This document shows, one piece after another, positions 1-5,094 of a DNA stretch of 5,094 nt. The position numbers were made by a program, and so were the translations under genes. The first letter of the stretch is position 1; each line of letters begins with the position of its first letter. The notes under the pieces are model-generated. The model saw only the letters and a program-made list of their open reading frames with translations. It did no database searches and was not told the DNA's origin. This DNA comes from Candidatus Microgenomates bacterium (GTDB taxonomy: Bacteria > Patescibacteriota > Dojkabacteria > SC72): the NCBI GenBank assembly GCA_012797935.1, contig JAAZOC010000053.1, forward strand, positions 1 through 5,094. The letters run 5' to 3'.

Positions 1-141
1 ACAGACTCTTGATGGAATTGATATATCACTCACACTACCAATCGACAAGGCAACAGAACTCATTACCTCAAAGCATGAAGTAATGAACAATCTCTTGTGG
101 CCTGAGCTTGGTACTGTTAGAGCTGTAAATATGTATGATTC
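1..141. repeat. Left copy of 141-bp terminal direct repeat (assembly overlap)
   Basis: Identical base for base to 4954-5094. It lies inside the surface-protein gene, in the same reading frame in both copies. The length of exactly 141 matches a common maximum k-mer size in metagenome assembly, so it is best read as the overlap marking a circular contig and not as a biological terminal repeat. It should be counted only once in the molecule. Confidence 0.95.
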
Positions 142-745
142 AAACGAGAAGAAGAACTTCTGGTATGAGTACTTTACTAGAAAGCTAGAAGAACAGAAAT
201 CAACACTAAAGACAATTACAGAAGTTTCAGAGTGTCTGGCAGGGGAGAACTGTTTACTTGAAGATACACAATCAATATCAGTAGACAAGGGAACAGTATG
301 TAGGGGGAATGTATTGGTTAAATCAGATGAGAACATATCATTAACACCAAACATTACAAGTGGGAGTGCAACATCAGGATGTATATTCTTAGCTAAGGGG
401 AACATATATATCAAGGGAGGAGATTACTTAAGTGGAGGTAGTAGTGAGGTTAAGTATGACAGAATTGATGGCTTCTTGATTGCTGAGGATACTATTGAAG
501 TGGAGTATGTTGATCAAAGTAGGATAGTAAGAGATGGTTTGGAGATACATGGAAGTGTAATAGCTTTAGGAAGAAACCAGGAAAATACAGTTGCTCTTAA
601 TGTTAGGAGGGATTTAAGGTTATACAACTACACATACCCAACCTTAGTTGTTTCTACAGATGCTAAGTATATGAAGATAGCGGACAGATTTTTTGGAACA
701 GAATCACCTATTTACAAAAAAGAAGTCGGATTTAAAGGCTTGTAA
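1..745 (+). CDS. Secreted surface protein, C-terminal part (continues from the right end of the window)
   Basis: This is the 3' end of the gene that begins at 3023. Codons are in frame from base 2 and end at TAA 743-745. The Met at 83 is internal: the frame is open upstream of it, and the same codon is residue 672 of the joined 891-residue protein. Roughly residues 644-735 are mixed, with a charged, possibly helical stretch at about 690-710. From about 735 onward there is a run of short beta segments rich in Gly, Ile and Val: G-C-I-F-L-A-K-G-N-I-Y-I near 770, D-G-F-L-I-A-E-D-T-I near 800, and G-S-V-I-A-L-G near 828. These suggest a beta-solenoid or stacked-beta fold. The C-terminus ends K-K-E-V-G-F-K-G-L. 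I associate this pattern with envelope proteins of CPR bacteria; no enzymatic motif is seen. This part uses more GGG and AGG codons than the 5' part. The promoter of the next gene starts 3 bp after the stop. Confidence 0.85.
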   Translation, partial: QTLDGIDISLTLPIDKATELITSKHEVMNNLLWPELGTVRAVNMYDSNEKKNFWYEYFTRKLEEQKSTLKTITEVSECLAGENCLLEDTQSISVDKGTVCRGNVLVKSDENISLTPNITSGSATSGCIFLAKGNIYIKGGDYLSGGSSEVKYDRIDGFLIAEDTIEVEYVDQSRIVRDGLEIHGSVIALGRNQENTVALNVRRDLRLYNYTYPTLVVSTDAKYMKIADRFFGTESPIYKKEVGFKGL

Positions 746-808
746 AATTGGCACAAACAAATAATACTGGTATACTAAAACATATATTTAATCTGCCTTA
801 AATTTCCT
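746..808. other. Sole intergenic region of the circle; possible control and replication region
   Basis: These 63 bp at about 25% G+C are the only bases not assigned to a gene. They contain a sigma70-like promoter (748-776) and a leader of about 25 nt before the exonuclease ATG. I see no G+C-rich hairpin followed by a T-run, no DnaA box matching TTATNCACA, no iterons and no tRNA-like fold. A short palindrome, ATAC-TG-GTAT (765-774), overlaps the extended -10. If the element has a compact origin outside coding DNA, it has to be here, but nothing seen demonstrates one. Confidence 0.7.
748..776 (+). promoter_or_regulatory. Sigma70-type promoter with extended -10, driving the three-gene operon
   Basis: A -35 box TTGGCA (748-753; 5 of 6 to TTGACA) is followed by a 17-bp spacer and a -10 box TATACT (771-776; 5 of 6 to TATAAT). 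A TG dinucleotide at 768-769 sits one base upstream of the -10, giving the extended -10 form. Transcription would start near 782-784, leaving a leader of about 26 nt before the ATG at 809. This is the only good promoter noticed on the circle, and the genes behind it abut or overlap, so it probably serves all three. The palindrome across the -10 (765-774) could be an operator, which is speculative. Confidence 0.72.
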
Positions 809-1546
809 ATGCAAGACAAATTTCTATTCTTTGACACAGAAACAACAGATATGCAGTCAAAAGACATTGTACAATTAGCAATTATTTCTGATGACGGTGT
901 AAATTTAAATATGTACTTCAATCCAGTACAAGAGATCAGTATCGCCTCAATGGCAATACACCATTTAACACCAGAGTATCTAAGGGACAAACCAAAGTTC
1001 ACTGAAGCAAATTACGAAGGAATCCCTTTAAAAGAATATCTTGAAAAACTTGCAAAAGAATATATATGGGTTGCGCACAATGCATCCTTTGATTTGGAAG
1101 TTCTTCAGAAAAAGGGAATAGAAATACCAAAAAGTATTTGCACATTCAAATTGGCAAGAAATATGTTTACTGAAGACAATGGTAAAAGAGATATTGAAAG
1201 TTATTCGCTACAATTCCTTCGTTACTATCTTGGACTATACAAAAAAGAAAATGCTGAACACATCATAGCTCACGATGCCCTTAGTGATGTACATTTCCTA
1301 CAGGATCTATTCCATTACATCCAAGAGAAGAGTTCATTAACCGTGGAGAATATGATTACAATATCACAAGAGCCACCATACATTAGAACAATAAACTTTG
1401 GGAAATATGCTGGAAGGACACTAGAGGACATTGCGAAGATGGATAGAGAATACTTAGAATGGTTAAGAGGGACTGTTTCTGACAAAGAGGATTTGGTATG
1501 GAATATTGAGAGAGTCCTTAGTTTAAATAAGATGACACTGTTCTAA
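809..1546 (+). CDS. DEDDh (DnaQ-like) 3'-5' exonuclease with ExoX-like C-terminal module
   Basis: A 245-residue cytoplasmic protein that should remove nucleotides from 3' ends using two metal ions. All five catalytic residues of the DEDDh exonuclease family are visible: D9 and E11 in F-D-T-E-T-T (Exo I), D95 in H-N-A-S-F-D (Exo II), and H155 with D160 in H-D-A-L-S-D (Exo III). The catalytic domain spans about residues 3-172. A second small domain at about 192-222 has I-N-F-G-K-Y-A-G-R-T-L-E-D-I and D-R-E-Y-L-E-W-L, the F-G-K-Y-x-G / Y-L-x-W-L signature found at the C-terminus of ExoX-like proteins and in the DUF3820-type module. It lacks the extra domains of DNA polymerase III epsilon partners or PolC. 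The ATG at 809 is chosen because Exo I begins at residue 8; no Shine-Dalgarno is present (the bases before it are CTTAAATTTCCT), so initiation is probably leader-driven without SD. Its stop TAA shares its last base with the next gene's ATG. Whether it acts in repair, in element maintenance or against invading DNA or RNA cannot be told. Confidence 0.9.
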   Translation: MQDKFLFFDTETTDMQSKDIVQLAIISDDGVNLNMYFNPVQEISIASMAIHHLTPEYLRDKPKFTEANYEGIPLKEYLEKLAKEYIWVAHNASFDLEVLQKKGIEIPKSICTFKLARNMFTEDNGKRDIESYSLQFLRYYLGLYKKENAEHIIAHDALSDVHFLQDLFHYIQEKSSLTVENMITISQEPPYIRTINFGKYAGRTLEDIAKMDREYLEWLRGTVSDKEDLVWNIERVLSLNKMTLF

Positions 1547-3039
1547 TGAATAATAGAAGAAACATCTTAATAATCCTTTCTTCATTACTATTTTTAACAC
1601 TTAGTGGTTTAGTCGCATGGTATGTGTTTTTTTACAGATGTAAAAATTTACCTGAGCAATACAGCAAATTTGAAAAATATGTTACTAACAACGATTGTTC
1701 TTCAATAACAGTTTTTCTTAAGGGAACTCTCTACAACATAAGGAGAGAAGATAAAAATTTGAGATTTGATATTAGTGCATGGGACACAGCATCAAAGAAA
1801 GCTGAAAAATTTACAGATATTGTAATTCCATATGATGAGAATACAGCAACTCAACTAAAAGATATTCAATATATGGCACCTGTAGAATTGACATTGAACT
1901 TAGAAAAGAAATACAAATATGATTTAATTCTAGATAATAATTTAACTGAAAAATGGACATTAAAAAAAATTACATATTCTAAATCAGATTACCTCCAGTA
2001 TTTAAGAGATCTATTCTATGTAATTACCTTCAATGCTATAGATATGGATGGAAAAACATTTCCATACTCAGTTCTTTCCTCTGTAGAAATGGTAGAAAAT
2101 GGTGAACGAAGTATATCTACCATTGGAGAGAACAATCTAGCCTCTTTTTACAGAATGTATGTTCTCCTATCGGGTACTAAAAACAAAGAAATAGATTTCG
2201 AAAATTTGTTCTCAGATTTCTCAATTAGTTCATACATGGATGCCTTAACGGATTTTCTTGAAAATAATGTTACAGACGAATACTCAGAGAATCCACTTAG
2301 TGAAGATACCATCTTGTTGGAAAATGGATATTTTGGAGGATGTACTTTGGTTAAGGATTTAATAACGGAATACGATATTTCGAATACAGAAAAAGAGAAA
2401 TTAGTAAAAGAATACTGCAATATAGGGAAGGTTGGAGAGATATTAACAAACATCAAAAGATTAAGTTTCTCGTATACGAATAATGATTTCTTGAGTAGTA
2501 TTAACACCAATCGTCTTCAAGAAAGTAAATATAACGAAGAAGAATTAATAAATACTTTTTTGTCTTCAGATCTTTTAGCATCTGCAGAGTTAATTTCTGC
2601 AGATAAGAGTCAGAAAGATGAGATATACAATCTTTCTTCACTTTTAATTGAAAATAGTATCCTTCAACAAGATGGGAGTATCAACTTGAAGAATTTTTGT
2701 AGTCTCTTTAATTCAAATTATTTTTCTAAAAAGCTATTCAATCAGGATCCATTAATAGCTGAGAATACATACAGAATTCTTCTCGATCAAGATATTGCAA
2801 AAATGACAGAGTATATGAGTAATGATTTGCAAGCAGGTTTGCTCTGTTTACTTCCTGAATCATCTGATAAATATGTTGAAGAATTCAACAATGCAATACT
2901 AGCTAAGTATTTAGAGGTAGATTGGTTCGACAGCTCTGAAGAAAAAGATCATGCTCTTTGGGACGGAAGTGTTTACAGAATTATTGATAATTCAAGATTA
3001 TATCAACTACTCCTAAGGTATTATGAAAATAGTAAATAA
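1546..3039 (+). CDS. Unrecognised membrane-anchored extracytoplasmic protein
   Basis: A 497-residue protein I do not recognise. The N-terminus has two Arg at residues 4-5 followed by a hydrophobic stretch at about 7-30, typical of a signal anchor, so the bulk (about 31-497) should lie outside the cytoplasmic membrane. No lipobox and no further membrane segment are visible. Residues 50-145 look beta-rich (T-V-F-L-K-G-T-L-Y-N, then V-E-L-T-L-N-L, then W-T-L-K-K-I-T-Y), while about 146-490 looks mainly helical and is rich in Leu, Ser, Asn, Glu and Asp. There are six cysteines (32, 51, 266, 291, 385, 434), an even number compatible with disulfides in an extracytoplasmic location. The start codon overlaps the exonuclease stop as TAATG, with no clear Shine-Dalgarno, indicating translational coupling. 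Its 3' end overlaps the start of the surface-protein gene by 17 nt. Tight coupling to a secreted protein suggests it may anchor, assemble or process that protein, but this is inference from context only. Confidence 0.85.
   Translation: MNNRRNILIILSSLLFLTLSGLVAWYVFFYRCKNLPEQYSKFEKYVTNNDCSSITVFLKGTLYNIRREDKNLRFDISAWDTASKKAEKFTDIVIPYDENTATQLKDIQYMAPVELTLNLEKKYKYDLILDNNLTEKWTLKKITYSKSDYLQYLRDLFYVITFNAIDMDGKTFPYSVLSSVEMVENGERSISTIGENNLASFYRMYVLLSGTKNKEIDFENLFSDFSISSYMDALTDFLENNVTDEYSENPLSEDTILLENGYFGGCTLVKDLITEYDISNTEKEKLVKEYCNIGKVGEILTNIKRLSFSYTNNDFLSSINTNRLQESKYNEEELINTFLSSDLLASAELISADKSQKDEIYNLSSLLIENSILQQDGSINLKNFCSLFNSNYFSKKLFNQDPLIAENTYRILLDQDIAKMTEYMSNDLQAGLLCLLPESSDKYVEEFNNAILAKYLEVDWFDSSEEKDHALWDGSVYRIIDNSRLYQLLLRYYENSK
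3015..3018 (+). promoter_or_regulatory. Weak Shine-Dalgarno (AAGG) for the surface-protein gene
   Basis: AAGG ends 4 nt before the ATG at 3023 and lies within the coding sequence of the preceding gene. It is shorter and closer than an ideal site, but it is the only SD-like element seen before any of the three starts. With the 17-nt gene overlap, it suggests re-initiation by ribosomes finishing the upstream gene. Confidence 0.4.
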
Positions 3040-5094
3040 AAACTTTCTTACAATAATTTTTATTTTTTTCTCGTTAAGTACCTTTTTTTTATTGAGTAAA
3101 CCAATATATAGTGCAGATGCTCCTGAAAGATGTTACAACTATCAATGTTGTGGAACAAAGTGTGCAGAAACAGGAACAAAGTGTGGATGTAATGAAAGAA
3201 TGTTTGGAAGATGTACATCTTGGTCCTGCTGGGAATATTGTAAAAGAAAAATTTGCGATATGTGCTATAAAGAAATTACTTGTCCCTGCGACAACAGTTG
3301 TAGTGGTACTTGCACTTCTACACCTCCTGTTGGATACACTAGTGTGAATCCAAACAATCTTTGTACTGCAGATACTAAAACTTCCACTTGTACATATCTC
3401 AACGGTTGTTCCCACACATGTACTGTGAATACTACAAACTACCGTTTGGAAACAAACCTAGCAGAATCCCAACCTGCTTCTTTGACAATGAATATTGATG
3501 GTCAACCTTACTCACTGTCCTCTGATCCTGCAAATCCTACTACTGTTAAATACCCTTCTACAGAAGACAATGTTACTTTAACACTTCCTTCTGTTGCTAC
3601 TAAACCTGATGTAAACAGAGGAAATGGATATATATTCAGAGCTAACAACTACGGCATTAACAATGAATGGAGTGCTTGGACAAGCTGTAGTTCTTCAAGA
3701 CCTGAAGACTTCTGCTCTGAAGGAACTACTAACACTCAAAACTTTGATCCTTCTTCTCTAACGATACTTCAAACTCTTAAAGAAAGTGCCACAGGACAAA
3801 TTGGTGGTTTGTATTACACAATCAATCGTTGTGACGACTCAAGGCTTTACTCCCCAGTCCTACAAACTTACTACAAAGTAAATACGAACCCTGACATTGT
3901 AGATCCTGAAAATACATGTGAGATGGATCCTGATGCTCAATGTACAATTGAAACAATTCTTCCTGATGTTGGTGGAAGTGATTCTACAAACTCTAAAGGT
4001 TGTAAATCTACTAACTACACAGGTAAAGAGGTTAACAATCCTCTTCGAATTACACTTTCAGCAAACGATGTTAATGATGACAATGAAATCAAAGGTGTAG
4101 TTGCTTGGTTTAGTAAAAGCAACAACCCTCCTAAACTCCCTAAGATTGTCTCTACATATACATACACAGATATTAATGAAATGGGATTCATGATTCTAAA
4201 CGATCAAGTGTATGGTAGTAACAATGACAACTCATGGGCATTAGTTGCTGACAATACTCTTAAGAACTCTGAAGGAAACAATATTGCAAGAGTATCTGAC
4301 ATTTCCAAGACTTCAAATGGTGGTAGTGTAACATATGATTTCAAAATTGAATTCTTCTCAAATGCTACACTAAACCCTCAAGGAGTATACAACTTTAATG
4401 CTGTTGTTCTTGACAGTTACATGACTCTTTCTGATGGAACAATTGATCAAAGTCATATGGTTAGATACTTTGATTGGGGTATTGATATGGAAGATCCAAT
4501 CGTTACAGACTTTGATGAGGATGTACTCACACCAACAACATTTACACTCTCATGGGATGTTGATGGTACTAAATCAAATATCATTGACTTCATCATCAAT
4601 GCATACAGAGTAGAACCTACAGAGAATGGTATTGTTGGAAGTATCTCAATGACAAATCCAGACAAAGGAGAGATTCAACTTAGTGAGTTTGACAATCCTA
4701 CCTCTGAAGACATTGGTAAGTATGCTGATACTAACACATGGCAATTCAATGATTTGGTAGTTTCAAATCCATACTCTGATGATGCTACTGTAGACATTGG
4801 AGTAAACGAATTGGGTGCAATTGCTTTGTATGGTACTGCTTTTGATCAAGCTTGTAACTACTCTTCAAATACATTCAATGTAAATCTCAATCACTGGTAT
4901 GCAACACAAGGAGGGGTAATATATTCAAAAGGTTTTGCAGGTATTGGAGCTAAACAGACTCTTGATGGAATTGATATATCACTCACACTACCAATCGACA
5001 AGGCAACAGAACTCATTACCTCAAAGCATGAAGTAATGAACAATCTCTTGTGGCCTGAGCTTGGTACTGTTAGAGCTGTAAATATGTATGATTC
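3023..5094 (+). CDS. Secreted cysteine-rich, beta-rich surface protein, N-terminal part (continues at the left end of the window)
   Basis: The frame opens at ATG 3023 and stays open to the window end (690 codons). Joined through the circular overlap it ends at TAA 743-745 and encodes 891 residues. Residues 1-31 form a signal peptide: K-I-V-N-K, a hydrophobic core at 8-24, then P-I-Y-S-A-D-A with likely cleavage near 30-33. Residues 37-133 hold 19 cysteines, many in CC, CxC or Cx2-4C spacing, a dense module that should be disulfide-bonded or metal-binding. From about 140 to 640 the protein is Thr/Ser/Asn-rich with alternating hydrophobic residues, as in strings of Ig-like or other beta-sandwich domains (for example T-F-T-L-S-W-D-V-D-G at 506-515). 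Scattered further cysteines occur at 222, 231, 270, 299, 307, 327 and 611. No LPXTG motif or C-terminal membrane segment is present, so retention would depend on partners, perhaps the membrane protein encoded just upstream. This start is chosen because it is followed directly by the signal peptide. A role in adhesion or as a surface structure is inferred; no enzyme motif is visible. Confidence 0.88.
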   Translation, partial: MKIVNKNFLTIIFIFFSLSTFFLLSKPIYSADAPERCYNYQCCGTKCAETGTKCGCNERMFGRCTSWSCWEYCKRKICDMCYKEITCPCDNSCSGTCTSTPPVGYTSVNPNNLCTADTKTSTCTYLNGCSHTCTVNTTNYRLETNLAESQPASLTMNIDGQPYSLSSDPANPTTVKYPSTEDNVTLTLPSVATKPDVNRGNGYIFRANNYGINNEWSAWTSCSSSRPEDFCSEGTTNTQNFDPSSLTILQTLKESATGQIGGLYYTINRCDDSRLYSPVLQTYYKVNTNPDIVDPENTCEMDPDAQCTIETILPDVGGSDSTNSKGCKSTNYTGKEVNNPLRITLSANDVNDDNEIKGVVAWFSKSNNPPKLPKIVSTYTYTDINEMGFMILNDQVYGSNNDNSWALVADNTLKNSEGNNIARVSDISKTSNGGSVTYDFKIEFFSNATLNPQGVYNFNAVVLDSYMTLSDGTIDQSHMVRYFDWGIDMEDPIVTDFDEDVLTPTTFTLSWDVDGTKSNIIDFIINAYRVEPTENGIVGSISMTNPDKGEIQLSEFDNPTSEDIGKYADTNTWQFNDLVVSNPYSDDATVDIGVNELGAIALYGTAFDQACNYSSNTFNVNLNHWYATQGGVIYSKGFAGIGAKQTLDGIDISLTLPIDKATELITSKHEVMNNLLWPELGTVRAVNMYD
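4954..5094. repeat. Right copy of 141-bp terminal direct repeat (assembly overlap)
   Basis: Exact copy of 1-141, in the same frame of the surface-protein gene (residues from about 644 to 691). It is the same DNA as the left copy if the contig is circular, and it lets the gene starting at 3023 be followed to its stop at 745. Confidence 0.95.

Larger units (their letters stand above)
1..4953. other. Putative complete circular replicon of 4953 bp (window ends overlap)
   Basis: The first 141 bases recur exactly as the last 141 bases, with an offset of 4953. Joining the ends keeps one long reading frame open across the junction (gene start 3023, stop 745), as expected if the molecule is really circular. 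The circle holds three genes on one strand and one 63-bp intergenic region; about 98.7% is coding. No gene for a Rep protein, relaxase, integrase, transposase, partition or capsid protein is visible. It could be a cryptic plasmid of an AT-rich bacterium that relies on host replication, an excised chromosomal circle, or a collapsed chromosomal repeat. Circularity of the assembly path is well supported; its existence as a free molecule is not proven. Confidence 0.78.

Noticed and set aside
83..745. Independent 220-residue gene starting at the ATG at 83
   Set aside because: The frame is open upstream of 83 to the window edge and, via the 141-bp overlap, back to a start with a signal peptide at 3023. 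There is no ribosome-binding signal at 83, so it is the tail of the large gene.
775..1002. Antisense open frame over the exonuclease start
   Set aside because: It lies opposite the conserved Exo I motif of a well-supported gene, and its product has no recognisable features.
2148..2510. 120-codon antisense open frame inside the membrane-protein gene
   Set aside because: It is fully contained in a convincing + strand gene, has no promoter or RBS, and reads like a shadow of AT-rich coding sequence.
2972..3001. Internal promoter for the surface gene (TTTACA, 18 bp, GATTAT)
   Set aside because: The -10 matches only 4 of 6 bases, there is no extended TG, and the site lies in AT-rich coding DNA where such matches are frequent.
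3040..3090. Rho-independent terminator suggested by the T-rich runs
   Set aside because: No G+C-rich inverted repeat precedes the T-runs, and they encode the hydrophobic core of a signal peptide.
3089..3415. Antisense and alternate-frame ORFs over the cysteine-rich module (including 3111-3347 on +)
   Set aside because: The + strand frame from 3023 has a signal peptide and a coherent Cys pattern. The overlapping frames are by-products of TGT/ACA-rich codons, which avoid stops on the other strand and frame.
3918..4665. Short ORFs at 3918-4100 (+) and 4453-4665 (-)
   Set aside because: Both lie inside the continuous surface-protein frame, are low in complexity and lack start signals.
809..5094. 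Alternative genetic code with TGA as Gly or Trp (as in some CPR lineages)
   Set aside because: No in-frame TGA occurs in about 1,630 sense codons of the three genes, Gly and Trp use ordinary codons, and all stops are TAA. The standard code explains everything.
1..5094. Small ssDNA or dsDNA virus
   Set aside because: The circle size would suit a microvirus, but there is no rolling-circle Rep, no capsid-like protein and no packaging gene; the large secreted protein has a signal peptide and a Cys module and does not look like a capsid.
1..5094. CRISPR array, tRNA, rRNA, insertion sequence or diversity-generating repeat
   Set aside because: No regularly spaced repeats, no tRNA arms, no terminal inverted repeats and no reverse transcriptase are present. 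The only long repeat is the 141-bp end overlap.

Overview
The window reads as one complete small circular DNA molecule, linearised at an arbitrary point. Bases 1-141 are identical to bases 4954-5094, which gives a circle of 4953 bp. An exact 141-bp overlap is what a de Bruijn assembler with k=141 leaves at the ends of a closed path, so the repeat is more likely an assembly overlap than a biological terminal repeat. A collapsed chromosomal repeat would leave the same trace and cannot be excluded from sequence alone.

Layout: three genes, all on the + strand, cover nearly the whole circle. (1) Positions 809-1546 encode a DEDDh (DnaQ-fold) 3'-5' exonuclease with an ExoX-like C-terminal module. 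(2) Positions 1546-3039 encode an unrecognised membrane-anchored, mostly extracytoplasmic protein; its start codon shares a base with the exonuclease stop. (3) A secreted cysteine-rich, beta-rich surface protein starts at 3023, overlaps gene 2 by 17 nt, runs off the right end, and finishes at the left end at 745. Joined across the overlap it is one uninterrupted 891-codon frame (3023-4953, then 1-745). The only non-coding DNA on the circle is 746-808 (63 bp, about 25% G+C). It carries a good sigma70-type promoter, TTGGCA-17 bp-TATACT with an extended -10 TG, pointing into the exonuclease. The circle therefore looks like a single operon with one promoter and no visible terminator. No replication initiator, relaxase, integrase, transposase, partition or toxin-antitoxin gene is visible, so how it replicates is the main open question.

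Organism: the DNA is AT-rich bacterial DNA read with the standard code. About 1,630 sense codons contain no in-frame TGA, and all three stops are TAA. Shine-Dalgarno signals are weak or absent. The C-terminal third of the surface protein (alternating short beta segments of the form 'G-hydrophobic-hydrophobic-x-G-x-I-x-I', ending in a G-F-K tail) resembles large envelope proteins I associate with Candidate Phyla Radiation bacteria (Patescibacteria, for example Dojkabacteria or Microgenomates). This host assignment is an inference from memory of the family's appearance and is only moderately likely.

How the parts may work together (inference): genes 2 and 3 are translationally coupled and both go to the envelope, one as a membrane-anchored protein with six cysteines and the other as a secreted protein with a dense cysteine module. 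They could form a surface complex. The exonuclease is the only nucleic-acid-processing gene and is the best candidate for a role in maintaining the element.
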